Positions 53,488 through 62,706 of a stretch of DNA of 64,000 nt are shown here, one piece after another; position 1 is the first letter of the stretch, and every line of letters begins with the position of its first letter. Location: the NCBI RefSeq assembly GCF_002192695.1, contig NZ_MTLG01000122.1:62001-126000 (forward strand), read 5' to 3'. Origin of the DNA: Achromobacter xylosoxidans. GTDB lineage: Bacteria; Pseudomonadota; Gammaproteobacteria; Burkholderiales; Burkholderiaceae_B. The position numbers were made by a program, and so were the translations under genes. The notes under the pieces were generated by a model. That model was given only the letters and a program-made list of their open reading frames with translations. It did no database searches and was not told the origin of the DNA.

Positions 53488-54405
53488 TCAGACAACTTCG
53501 AACGGCAAGGATCTGGGCATGAATTGCAGCGTTTTGCGGATGGAAGCGTCGTCGACCTGCAAGGTGCCCGTGAGCTGCTCATATGCGCCACGCTGGCCCG
53601 CAGCCTGCGCCAACATGCGCAACATGAAAGACGGGAAAGGAACCAAACGCACAGGCCGACCGACATCCTTGGCCACGCCACGCAAAATATCGGGTGTCGA
53701 ATAGTCCTGCAGGTCCCGTACATGGAATACATGGCCAGGCGCATCAGGATGCTGCAAGCAAGCCAATAGCGCGGCCGACAGGTTATCCACATGCACCAAG
53801 CTGCGTTGGTTGCGCACGTTGCGCAAGGGCAGCGGCACGCCGGCCCGAACCCAACGGGCCATCCGCGCCATATTGCCCGGCGCGCCCTTGCCGTAAACCA
53901 GCGGAGGCCGGACGATCACCAGTTCGGCACCATGGCGCTGCGCCAGCTCGGCCAGCTTCTGCTCCGCCTTCAATTTGGACTTGCCGTAAGGCGTAGTCGG
54001 GCGGCATTCCGTCTGCTCGGTCAACGGAGCCCCCGCCTCGCTGGACGTTCCCACCGCGCCGATGGAACTGACGAACACGAAGCGCTTCACTCCGGAACGA
54101 AAGGCGGTGTCGGCCAGTCTGCAAGTCCATTCCACGTTCACTTGCTCAAACAGAAGTTCGTGGTCGGCAGGCGGGGCGCCCAGCACGTGGGCTCGGCCCG
54201 CAAGATGGCAGACCGCCTCCATCCCCGACATGGCCTCCAGCAGCGCCGCTTCATCCTCCATATCCGGAATATTGCGCACTTCGACCCGCTCGTCGTCCAG
54301 AGGCCGGCGTGTCAACAGGCGCAACGAGTGCCCTTGCGCCAACAGATCCCGCACCACCCGCTGCCCGACAAATCCCGTGCCGCCGGTAACTAGTATTTTG
54401 CTCAT
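53488..54405 (-). CDS. Nucleoside-diphosphate-sugar epimerase/reductase (WbpV/GalE-like SDR)
   Basis: 305-residue extended SDR with NAD-binding GGTGFVG (residues 8-14), catalytic VSSIGAVG and PYGKSK (Y-x3-K). Related to UDP-sugar 4-epimerases or 4-reductases such as WbpV, which works with WbpM to make UDP-D-QuiNAc or FucNAc-type sugars. It is divergent from the WbpM-like gene next door, supporting that pairing. Confidence 0.8.
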   Translation of the reverse strand: MSKILVTGGTGFVGQRVVRDLLAQGHSLRLLTRRPLDDERVEVRNIPDMEDEAALLEAMSGMEAVCHLAGRAHVLGAPPADHELLFEQVNVEWTCRLADTAFRSGVKRFVFVSSIGAVGTSSEAGAPLTEQTECRPTTPYGKSKLKAEQKLAELAQRHGAELVIVRPPLVYGKGAPGNMARMARWVRAGVPLPLRNVRNQRSLVHVDNLSAALLACLQHPDAPGHVFHVRDLQDYSTPDILRGVAKDVGRPVRLVPFPSFMLRMLAQAAGQRGAYEQLTGTLQVDDASIRKTLQFMPRSLPFEVV

Positions 54406-54710
54406 CGCATTTTCGTAAATTGTTGTTCAAAAAAAGGCACGCCTCGCCCATTGCCAACAGGACATTCGAACGTGCAGGACCGTCTCGCCGAATCTCCGCC
54501 TGCCTGCAAGCCCAGAAACGAGTAATGCGACCCCCATTAGTTTTCGCATCCTACACCCCTTGAGCGCCGCATATTGCAGCACCCTTGGATGCCCACATCG
54601 CGCAAGCCGCTCTCGGCACCCACGCCCGCCTGTGGCGCGGGCGCGGTTACTCCACCCCGACGGCGTGTTGATACAATCACGCACCCCCCAAACTCTCTTT
54701 ATCAGTCGGT
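54406..54710. other. Divergent gap before the WbpM-like gene
   Basis: 305 bp with no credible gene. The only promoter-like element is TACAAT at 54672-54677, about 33 bp before the GTG start. No clear operators, hairpins or repeats. Base composition is mixed. Confidence 0.4.
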
Positions 54711-56594
54711 GTGACTTTGCGTACCTCAATCGGTGCAGTTCGGCAAGCCCTCGTTGACCTGCCGAGATCGGCCAAAAGAGCCCTTGCCATTTCGCTGGAC
54801 GCGCTGATTCTGTTTGGCGCATTCCAGTTGGCATTATGGCTTCGTTTCGAGCTGTTTTTTACGACACCCGACTATCTTTTGCTGTCATTTGCCGCCTGCG
54901 CCAGCGGCATCTTCGCACTCGTCGTATTCGGCACGTATCAATATGTGCTGCGATACATGACGGACCGCGTAGCCCTTGTCATTGTAGGGGGCGTCCTGGT
55001 TTCAATCATGACGGTCACCGCCTGCAGCCTCTTTCTGCAGATGTCCTCCGGGCTTTCGCGCGGCGTGTTGACCATTTACGGCGTCGTGTCCCTGGTGCTG
55101 CTGCTGGGCGTACGGTTGGCGGCCATCAAGATCTTGTTTCCGCGCCACCGGCTTGGCGATGTCCCGCGGGACAGCGTCGTGCGCGTGCTTATTTATGGCG
55201 CAGGCCCGGCTGGCAGCCAATTGGCGCTCGCCTTGCGCAACAGTTCGCACTACCGCCCGATCGCGCTGGTCGACGACGACCGGGATAAAACCGGTCTGAT
55301 GGCCGCTGGCCTGCGCACCTACCCGACGAGCGACGTGGGCGAACTTGTGGAAAGCCACAATATCGGTCAAATCTTGATTGCCAAGCCTACGGCTTCGCGC
55401 GAACAAATCAACAACATGGTGGAGATCGGTTCGCAGCACAGCATCCGGGTCCGGATTGTGCCGAATCTGCACGAAATGGTCGACCAGGCTGGCGGCCTGA
55501 AAGCTCGCGACCTCCAGATCGAAGACCTCCTGGGCCGCGATGCCGTGGCGCCGCTGCCTGCACTGCTGGGTCGATATGTAACTGGGCATGTGGTCATGGT
55601 GTCCGGCGCAGGCGGTTCCATCGGCTCCGAACTGTGCCGCCAGATCCTGGCGCTGCAGCCCCGCCGCCTGGTCTTGCTGGAAATCTCTGAACCCGCCCTG
55701 TACACCATCGGCCAGGACCTCGCCGGGATCAACGCGCAGAACGTGGAGATCGTGCTGCTGCTGGGTTCCACGGGCGATCAGCGGAATTGCGCGGAACATA
55801 TGCGCAAGTATGGCGTCGAGACCATCTATCACGCAGCAGCCTACAAGCATGTTCCCCTGGTCGAGCACAACATCCGCGAGGGCATACGCACCAATGCCTT
55901 CGGCACCCTGTCCTTCGCCCGCGCCGCCATCGAATCCGGCGTCAAGGATTTCGTGCTGATTTCCACCGATAAGGCTGTCCGGCCCACCAATGTCATGGGC
56001 GCAACCAAGCGCCTGGCCGAATTGGTGCTGCAGGCACTGGCGGACATCCAGACCGGCACCCGTTTCTCGATGGTGCGGTTCGGCAATGTGCTGGGCAGCT
56101 CGGGCAGCGTCGTCCCCCTGTTCAATCGGCAGATCCAGAACGGCGGGCCGGTGACCTTGACACATTCGGACATTACCCGCTACTTCATGACCATCCCGGA
56201 AGCAGCACAATTGGTGCTGCAGGCAGGAGCCATGGGCGCCTCGGGCTCGGTCTTCGTCCTGGACATGGGGGAGCCGGTCCGGATATACGACCTGGCCAAA
56301 CGCATGATTCAACTGCATGGCCTGACCGTCCGTACGCCGGAATTCCCCGACGGCGACATCGAAATCCGGATCACGGGCCTACGCCCCGGAGAGAAACTCT
56401 ACGAAGAACTCCTGATCGGTGGAGATGTCTCGCCTACGCAACACCCTCGCATCATGCAGTCGAAGGAACATAGCATTCCTTATGACGAATTGATGAAAGA
56501 ACTCGAAAGCATGGAACATTCTTTCACTACGGGCGACGAGATGGCCCCCAAGGCGATGCTCAAGAAGCTCGTGATTGAATATACTCCGTCCTGA
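54711..56594 (+). CDS. wbpM: Membrane UDP-GlcNAc 4,6-dehydratase (WbpM/PglF/FlaA1-like)
   Basis: 627-residue protein: four N-terminal transmembrane helices (about 25-50, 55-75, 88-112, 120-142), a first Rossmann domain (GAGPAGSQLA near 165) and a second SDR domain with GAGGSIGSE (about residue 298) and STDKAVRPTNVMGATKR. Converts UDP-GlcNAc to the 4-keto-6-deoxy sugar for O-antigen. GTG start at 54711. Length and four-helix layout fit the large WbpM group and not soluble FlaA1. Confidence 0.93.
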   Translation: MTLRTSIGAVRQALVDLPRSAKRALAISLDALILFGAFQLALWLRFELFFTTPDYLLLSFAACASGIFALVVFGTYQYVLRYMTDRVALVIVGGVLVSIMTVTACSLFLQMSSGLSRGVLTIYGVVSLVLLLGVRLAAIKILFPRHRLGDVPRDSVVRVLIYGAGPAGSQLALALRNSSHYRPIALVDDDRDKTGLMAAGLRTYPTSDVGELVESHNIGQILIAKPTASREQINNMVEIGSQHSIRVRIVPNLHEMVDQAGGLKARDLQIEDLLGRDAVAPLPALLGRYVTGHVVMVSGAGGSIGSELCRQILALQPRRLVLLEISEPALYTIGQDLAGINAQNVEIVLLLGSTGDQRNCAEHMRKYGVETIYHAAAYKHVPLVEHNIREGIRTNAFGTLSFARAAIESGVKDFVLISTDKAVRPTNVMGATKRLAELVLQALADIQTGTRFSMVRFGNVLGSSGSVVPLFNRQIQNGGPVTLTHSDITRYFMTIPEAAQLVLQAGAMGASGSVFVLDMGEPVRIYDLAKRMIQLHGLTVRTPEFPDGDIEIRITGLRPGEKLYEELLIGGDVSPTQHPRIMQSKEHSIPYDELMKELESMEHSFTTGDEMAPKAMLKKLVIEYTPS

Positions 56595-56638
56595 ATTCAA
56601 TTAGATAAACCCGCTGCCATAATTAGTATATATAAGCC

Positions 56639-57685
56639 ATGAGCAATAAAACTTTCTGCGACAAGACCTTGCTAATAACCGGAGGCACGGGTTCTTTCGG
56701 CAATGCCGTTCTGAAGCAATTCATTAATTCCGATATCGGCGAAATCCGCATTTTCAGCCGCGATGAAAAGAAGCAGGACGACATGCGGAAGCGCTTCAAC
56801 AATCCGAAGTTGAAGTTCTACATCGGCGATGTGCGCGACTACACAAGCATCCTGAACGCTACCCGCGGCGTCGATTTCATTTTTCATGCGGCAGCGCTCA
56901 AGCAAGTCCCTTCGTGCGAATTCCACCCGATGGAGGCTGTGCGGACCAACGTCCTGGGCACCGAGAACGTACTCGAAGCAGCCATTGTCAATAATGTAAG
57001 CCGCGTCGTGTGCCTGAGCACCGACAAGGCCGTTTATCCGATCAACGCCATGGGCATCTCCAAGGCAATGATGGAAAAAGTGATGGTTGCCAAGTCGCGC
57101 AACCTCGACGGCAAGGGCACCGTGATCTGTGGGACCCGCTATGGCAACGTCATGGCGTCGCGCGGATCGGTCATCCCCCTCTTCTTCGACCAGTTCCGCG
57201 CCGGCACGCCGTTCACGATCACCGATCCCGGCATGACCCGCTTCATGATGACGCTGGAAGATGCGGTGGATCTGGTGCTGTATGCGTTTGAGCATGGCAC
57301 GAACGGCGATATCTTTGTGCAGAAGGCCCCCGCCGCCACGATCGAAACCCTGGCCGAAGCCCTGCTCGCCATCCTCAAGAAGCCAGAGCATCCGATCAAC
57401 GTCATCGGTACGCGGCATGGCGAAAAACTCTATGAAACGCTGTTGAGCCGCGAAGAAATGGCTGCCGCCGAGGACCTGGGCGGTTACTACCGCGTGCCGC
57501 CCGATCTGCGCGATCTCAATTACGGCAAGTTCGTCGAACAAGGCGAACCGAAGATTTCGCAATACGAGGACTACAACTCGCACAATACCGAACGCCTGGA
57601 CGTGGCCGGCATGGTGGCCTTGCTGCGCAAGCTCGATTTCATCCAGGCCATCGAGCGCAACGACATCCCCGAAGCCGAGGGTTAA
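56639..57685 (+). CDS. fnlA: UDP-GlcNAc C5-epimerase/4,6-dehydratase (FnlA/CapE)
   Basis: 348-residue SDR: GGTGSFGNAV, STDKAVYPINAMGISKAMMEK, and RYGNVMASRGSVIPLF. First step of UDP-L-FucNAc synthesis (dehydration with C5 inversion). Followed with no gap by fnlB and then fnlC, the order known from E. coli O26 and S. aureus capEFG. The 44-bp AT-rich spacer upstream (ataattagtatatataa) may hold a promoter. Confidence 0.93.
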   Translation: MSNKTFCDKTLLITGGTGSFGNAVLKQFINSDIGEIRIFSRDEKKQDDMRKRFNNPKLKFYIGDVRDYTSILNATRGVDFIFHAAALKQVPSCEFHPMEAVRTNVLGTENVLEAAIVNNVSRVVCLSTDKAVYPINAMGISKAMMEKVMVAKSRNLDGKGTVICGTRYGNVMASRGSVIPLFFDQFRAGTPFTITDPGMTRFMMTLEDAVDLVLYAFEHGTNGDIFVQKAPAATIETLAEALLAILKKPEHPINVIGTRHGEKLYETLLSREEMAAAEDLGGYYRVPPDLRDLNYGKFVEQGEPKISQYEDYNSHNTERLDVAGMVALLRKLDFIQAIERNDIPEAEG

Positions 57686-58792
57686 ATGAAGCTGCTTATC
57701 ACCGGCGCCAACGGATTTGTCGGCAAGAACCTGCGTGTATTGCTGGGCGAACGCAAGGATTTCGAAGTGCTCGCATTCACGCGCGAGCATACGCTGGCGC
57801 AGCTGGAAGCCATGGTCCAGGAAGCGGATTATGTCTTTCATCTGGCCGGTTCGAACCGTCCCAAGGATCCGGCCGAGTTCAAGGAAATCAACCTGGGATT
57901 GACGCAGTCGCTGATCGATTTCGCCGCCAAGCGTCAGCGCCCCTTGCCGATCGCCTACACCTCATCGATCCAGGCAGAGCTGGAAAATCCCTACGGCGCC
58001 AGCAAGCTGGCGGCCGAAGAAGCGCTGCTGGCCTATGGGCGCCAGACTGGCTCGTCGGTGCGCCTGTTCCGGCTTCCCAATGTGTTCGGCAAATGGTGCC
58101 GCCCGAACTACAACTCCGCGGTGGCAACCTTCTGCCATAACATCGCGCACGATCTGCCGATCACCATCAATGATCCTGCGGCCAAGGTGCGCCTGGTGTA
58201 CGTGGACGATGTCTGTAAGGCACTGATCGCCTTGCTCGCCGAAGAACCCGGTCTTAACGGGTACGTGGAAGTCGAACCGGTCTATTCCACCACCGTCGGC
58301 GACATGGCCGACGAGATCCGCGGTTTCAAGGAAAGCCGTCAGACGCTCATCACGCCTCGCGTGGGTACTGGGTTCACGCGTGCCCTGTATTCGACCTACA
58401 TGAGCTATCTGGAGCCGGCGCAATTCGCGTACACCGTACCCAAGTACGGTGACCAGCGCGGCGTTTTCGTCGAGATGCTGAAGACGCCCGACGCTGGCCA
58501 GTTTTCGTTTTTCACCGCGCTCCCCGGCATCACACGCGGCGGCCACTATCACCACACCAAGACCGAGAAGTTTCTGGTCATCAAGGGCTCGGCTCGTTTC
58601 GGTTTCCGCCATATCGTCACCGACGAGACGTTCGAAATCCTCACCAACGGCGACGAGCCCACCATCGTCGAGACCATTCCGGGCTGGGCGCACGACATCA
58701 CCAATATCGGCGAGGGCGACATGGTCGTCATGCTATGGGCGAACGAGATCTTCGACCGGCAGAATCCCGACACCATCGGCCACAAAGTTTAA
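57686..58792 (+). CDS. fnlB: UDP-2-acetamido-2,6-dideoxy-hexulose reductase, cupin-fused (FnlB/CapF)
   Basis: 368-residue two-domain enzyme: N-terminal SDR (MKLLITGANGFVGKNL; YGASKLAAEE) and C-terminal cupin (about 245-368; GHYHHTKTEKFLVIKG). The cupin does C3 epimerisation and the SDR the C4 reduction in the L-FucNAc path. Starts directly after the fnlA stop. Confidence 0.93.
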   Translation: MKLLITGANGFVGKNLRVLLGERKDFEVLAFTREHTLAQLEAMVQEADYVFHLAGSNRPKDPAEFKEINLGLTQSLIDFAAKRQRPLPIAYTSSIQAELENPYGASKLAAEEALLAYGRQTGSSVRLFRLPNVFGKWCRPNYNSAVATFCHNIAHDLPITINDPAAKVRLVYVDDVCKALIALLAEEPGLNGYVEVEPVYSTTVGDMADEIRGFKESRQTLITPRVGTGFTRALYSTYMSYLEPAQFAYTVPKYGDQRGVFVEMLKTPDAGQFSFFTALPGITRGGHYHHTKTEKFLVIKGSARFGFRHIVTDETFEILTNGDEPTIVETIPGWAHDITNIGEGDMVVMLWANEIFDRQNPDTIGHKV

Positions 58793-58801
58793 TTATCCAA
58801 G

Positions 58802-59935
58802 ATGACCAAGAAACTCAAAGTCGTTACCGTCCTTGGTACGCGCCCCGAAATCATCCGCTTGTCGCGCGTCATGGCCAAGCTGGACGAATACTGTGACCAC
58901 ATCATCGTCCATACCGGCCAGAACTACGACTACGAACTGAACGAGATCTTCTTCAGTGATCTCGGCGTCCGCCGCCCGGACCATTTCCTCAACGCAGCGG
59001 GAGGCACCGCCGCCGAGACGATCGGCAACGTCATCATTGCCGTCGACAAGGTTCTGGCCGAAACGCAGCCCGAAGCCGTCCTGATCTTGGGTGACACCAA
59101 TAGCTGCTTGGCCGCCATTCCTGCCAAGCGCCGCAAGATTCCCATTTTCCACATGGAAGCCGGAAACCGCTGTTTCGATCAGCGTGTGCCGGAAGAAACA
59201 AACCGGCGTATCGTCGACCATACTTCCGACATCAACCTCACTTACAGCAGCATTGCCCGCGAATATCTGCTGGCCGAAGGTTGCCCTCCGGACCGCGTCA
59301 TCAAGACCGGCAGCCCGATGTTCGAGGTGCTGACGCACTACGCACCGTCGATCGACGCCTCGGACGCTGTCTCGCGGCTGGGTCTGACCGAAGGCGAGTA
59401 CTTTGTCATCAGCGCTCACCGCGAAGAGAACGTCGATTCCGAGATCAATCTGCGCAAGCTCGCGGACATCTTCAATGGCCTGGCCACGACTTACGGCAAG
59501 CCCGTGATCGTTTCCACGCATCCGCGCACGCAAAAGCGTATTGACGCGCAACAGCTACAGTTTGATCCGCTGGTGCGTCTGCTCAAGCCTCTTGGCTTCC
59601 ACGATTATGTCAAACTGCAGAAAGACGCCCGCGCGGTGCTTTCCGACAGCGGCACCATCACGGAAGAATCTTCCATTCTCAATTTTCCCGCACTTAATAT
59701 TCGCGAAGCCCACGAACGCCCTGAAGGCTTCGAGGAAGCTTCCGTCATGATGGTCGGCCTGGAGCTGGACCGTGTGCTGCAAGGACTCTCCATCCTGGAG
59801 AAGCAGGGCCGGGGAGCCGAGCGCAGCCTGCGTCAGGTGGCCGACTACAGCATGCCTAACGTGGCGGAAAAAGTGGTGCGGATCATCCATAGCTATACGG
59901 ACTACGTGAATCGTACCGTGTGGAAAAAATACTGA
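58802..59935 (+). CDS. fnlC: UDP-N-acetyl-L-talosamine/FucNAc 2-epimerase (FnlC/CapG)
   Basis: 377-residue non-hydrolysing UDP-HexNAc 2-epimerase (VVTVLGTRPEIIRLSRVM, GDTNSCLAA, HMEAGNRCFD, SAHREENVD, SDSGTITEESSIL). Final step to UDP-L-FucNAc. The long IREAHERPEGFE loop region is typical. 9 bp after fnlB. Confidence 0.93.
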   Translation: MTKKLKVVTVLGTRPEIIRLSRVMAKLDEYCDHIIVHTGQNYDYELNEIFFSDLGVRRPDHFLNAAGGTAAETIGNVIIAVDKVLAETQPEAVLILGDTNSCLAAIPAKRRKIPIFHMEAGNRCFDQRVPEETNRRIVDHTSDINLTYSSIAREYLLAEGCPPDRVIKTGSPMFEVLTHYAPSIDASDAVSRLGLTEGEYFVISAHREENVDSEINLRKLADIFNGLATTYGKPVIVSTHPRTQKRIDAQQLQFDPLVRLLKPLGFHDYVKLQKDARAVLSDSGTITEESSILNFPALNIREAHERPEGFEEASVMMVGLELDRVLQGLSILEKQGRGAERSLRQVADYSMPNVAEKVVRIIHSYTDYVNRTVWKKY

Positions 59936-59957
59936 TCGAACCGCTGGCGAGCAAACG

Positions 59958-59984
59958 GCATCGGGGCAACCTGCCCCCGAATGC
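59958..59984 (+). terminator. Strong hairpin after fnlC
   Basis: gcat-cgggg arms pair with ccccg-(a)-atgc across a short loop. There is no T-run behind it, so it may be a partial terminator, pause or mRNA 3' end before the ligase gene. Confidence 0.35.
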
Positions 59985-60057
59985 CCCGGCACCTGGTTAG
60001 TTTGTCCTTCCAAGCACGACGCCACTACCAATCAGTATTTGCCCCAGGATTGTTTCC

Positions 60058-61362
60058 ATGGACGTCGCCACGCCTCCTCAGTCCCCCCGGGCAGTCAAGA
60101 ACGCATGCGATGTAGCCCTGCTGCTTTGTATCGGCTTGCTGCCGGTCCTGACTGTCAGCACTAGCCGCGGGGGCAGCGTTGCGTTCTACGCGGCCTGCGT
60201 CTTCAGCCTGGTCGGCCTGTGCCTGGCGGCGCGCCAATCCAAACCATCTTGCACTCCGTACTGGCATAGCTACTGGCCGCTGGTTGCGTTGCTGGCATTG
60301 GTTCCGCTGACGCCGCTCCTCAGTTCTGCCTTGTTGGATTCCAGATTGCATGGGTCGGATCTTGAACGCGGCCTCCGGTTCTGGGCGATAGCATTGATCG
60401 TCGCCAGCCTGGCGCAAATCGACCGCGAAAGGCTCAAACTCACTTTGTGGGGCCTCGCGGCAGCCGCCTGGGTCGCCAGCATCACCATCATCCATCTAGC
60501 CTGGATCACTGGCGAGCGGCCAGAGCCCGAGGAGTACAACGCTGTCTCCTACGGCAACCTGACCTTGCTTCTGGGCGTGCTCATGCTGTTCGCGCTCGGA
60601 TTGCGCACAACACGCTGGCCCAGGCTTGAAGCCGCCGCAAAACTTGTCACGGGCGGTGTGGCGATCTATGCCTTCGCGCTGACGTTGACCCGCGGCGGTT
60701 GGCTGGCGGTCCCCGTCTTTTCCCTGGTGGCGCTCGCGCTGGCCGGGCAACGACGCTGGGTCTTGAAGGCGGGCATATTCGTCGCGGTCATTGCTGGCTG
60801 CGCGGCTGTCCTCTACGCCAATCACGATTTGCGCAGCCGCGTAGAACTGGCGGCCAACGAAGTCGTTCAATGCCGCAACGACAAATTGGCTGATACCTCC
60901 ATATGCACGCGGCTTCAGTTATGGTCCGCGGCCTGGAGAATGTTCCGCGCCGCTCCGCTTACCGGCAATGGCAGCGGCAGCCTGTTCCCTGAAAAATTGC
61001 AGGAACAGGCCGCGCACGGCAAGGTTTCGCCGACGGTTGCGGCAAACTTTGGCGAGCCTCACAACGACCTGCTGTATGCCATGGCCAACTACGGCCTGCC
61101 AGGGCTTGCAGCGTTGCTTGCCATATATCTTGCGCCTGGCGCCTATTTCCTCAGGCGCATGCGCCAACGCAGCCCGGACGGCAAATCCGCAGCCGCCATG
61201 GGGCTCGTCGTCTGCCTGGGGTTTGCAGCATTCGGCCTCACCGAACTGATGTTCCGGGGCATGCGCACCATAGGCCTCTATGCGACATTGACCGCGTTAT
61301 TCCTGGCCATGTCTGCGCCAAGTGGTTTCTCCGCGCATTCCGCGCACAAATCCATACCCTGA
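60058..61362 (+). CDS. O-antigen ligase/polymerase (Wzy_C family, WaaL-like)
   Basis: 434-residue polytopic membrane protein with about eleven hydrophobic segments and one longer periplasmic loop (about 255-330, with LTGNGSGSLFPEKLQEQ and FGEPHNDLLYAMANYGLPGL, the H-N-x2-L motif of the ligase family). Joins O-antigen to core or polymerises it; ligase is favoured by nearness to waaC/waaA, but Wzy cannot be excluded. Confidence 0.85.
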   Translation: MDVATPPQSPRAVKNACDVALLLCIGLLPVLTVSTSRGGSVAFYAACVFSLVGLCLAARQSKPSCTPYWHSYWPLVALLALVPLTPLLSSALLDSRLHGSDLERGLRFWAIALIVASLAQIDRERLKLTLWGLAAAAWVASITIIHLAWITGERPEPEEYNAVSYGNLTLLLGVLMLFALGLRTTRWPRLEAAAKLVTGGVAIYAFALTLTRGGWLAVPVFSLVALALAGQRRWVLKAGIFVAVIAGCAAVLYANHDLRSRVELAANEVVQCRNDKLADTSICTRLQLWSAAWRMFRAAPLTGNGSGSLFPEKLQEQAAHGKVSPTVAANFGEPHNDLLYAMANYGLPGLAALLAIYLAPGAYFLRRMRQRSPDGKSAAAMGLVVCLGFAAFGLTELMFRGMRTIGLYATLTALFLAMSAPSGFSAHSAHKSIP

Positions 61363-61386
61363 ATGCGATAACGGGAAAAAAAAATC

Positions 61387-62652
61387 GTGTCTGAAAAAAA
61401 GCGATTGCTGCACCTGGGTTTCTTTTGCCCCCAGGCGTATTTCGACCTGCACGACAAGGCGGAGAAGAACCATCAGTACGCCGCGCGCAAGCTCGAATCA
61501 CGGATCGTAGACGGTCTGCGGCAAAACGACGTCGAGGTCGAAACGATCGGCCTGTACCCCGCGCGGATCTTTCCGCGCAACCGTACCGTCTTGCTGAAGG
61601 CATTCAAAGGCGTCGACGCCCACGGACAGCAAGCCCAGGCTGTCGGCTACATCAACATGCCCTTTCTCAGCCACATGTCACGCACCATCTCCATCCTGAG
61701 GGCTGGCTGGCGGTGCCTGCGCCAAAAGCGTGAGCGTCCCTCGGCCATCCTGGTGTACTCACTGCACACTCCTCTGGTGCTTTCTGCGGCGATCCTCTCC
61801 AAGTGGTTCCGGATCCCCTTCTATATCTATGTCCCCGACCTGCCGCAGTACATGAATGTCGGCGTCAAACGCAGCCGCCTATTCAATTTCCTGAAGCGGA
61901 TCGACACATCGCTGGTGTTGAGCCTGAGCGACCGGGCGACGGGCATCATAGGAATCACCTCCGAACTGGTCCAATCGCGCCCCTCCTGGAGCGGCAAACG
62001 AACGGCAGTCCTGGAGGGCGTGGCGGAAGCCAGCGATGCGCCTGATGAAGCACAGAACCAGCAAGATGCCGAGATTCTGAACAAATACGGGCTGACCAAG
62101 GGCTTTGTCTTCTACGCTGGCGGCCTGGCTGAGCCCTATGGCGTAGGCATTCTCATCGAGGCCGTCAAGCAACTGGGCGGCGAGGTCCATCTGGTCCTAT
62201 GCGGGGCGGGCTCCATGAACGCAGCCGTGCGCCGGGCCGCGAGCGAACACCCCCACATACACTACCTGGGCAGCATTCCGCCCGAAGACGTCAAGGCGCT
62301 GTCGCGCAACGCCAGCTTTCTGGTCAATGCGCGCATCCCGGGCGACGCCTATCTGCAATATTCCTTTCCATCCAAGCTGCTGGAATACATGGCCACGGGC
62401 GTTCCCGTGGTCTCTTCCCGCCTGCCTGGCATCCCACAGGAGTACTATGCACACCTGCTCGTTCTGGATGACGTCACTGCGGAAGGCTTGGCCGAATGCC
62501 TGCGAAGCAACGCAGGCGTGAATTACAGTGCCGCCCAGCTATCCGCGCAGGGCGCAGCCGCCTTCTGTCGGCAGCACAAGACCGCCCTGCAACAAGGAAA
62601 AAAACTGGTCCGAACTATTTTTCAGGATTCGGAGCAGCAGGAGCGCCCGTGA
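61387..62652 (+). CDS. GT4-family glycosyltransferase (WbuB-like)
   Basis: 421-residue transferase, GTG start. N-terminal LHLGFFCPQAYFDLHDKAEKNHQ, donor-half segments FVFYAGGLAEPYGV and the E-containing FPSKLLEYMATGVPVVSS. Directly after fnlABC and the ligase, it matches the place of WbuB, the L-FucNAc transferase of E. coli O26 type loci. Donor assignment is from context. Confidence 0.85.
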   Translation: MSEKKRLLHLGFFCPQAYFDLHDKAEKNHQYAARKLESRIVDGLRQNDVEVETIGLYPARIFPRNRTVLLKAFKGVDAHGQQAQAVGYINMPFLSHMSRTISILRAGWRCLRQKRERPSAILVYSLHTPLVLSAAILSKWFRIPFYIYVPDLPQYMNVGVKRSRLFNFLKRIDTSLVLSLSDRATGIIGITSELVQSRPSWSGKRTAVLEGVAEASDAPDEAQNQQDAEILNKYGLTKGFVFYAGGLAEPYGVGILIEAVKQLGGEVHLVLCGAGSMNAAVRRAASEHPHIHYLGSIPPEDVKALSRNASFLVNARIPGDAYLQYSFPSKLLEYMATGVPVVSSRLPGIPQEYYAHLLVLDDVTAEGLAECLRSNAGVNYSAAQLSAQGAAAFCRQHKTALQQGKKLVRTIFQDSEQQERP

Positions 62653-62706
62653 GATGCGGGAGCCGCGACAACCATCGACCCTTCTTTTTTACTGAATAGT
62701 TTTGGC

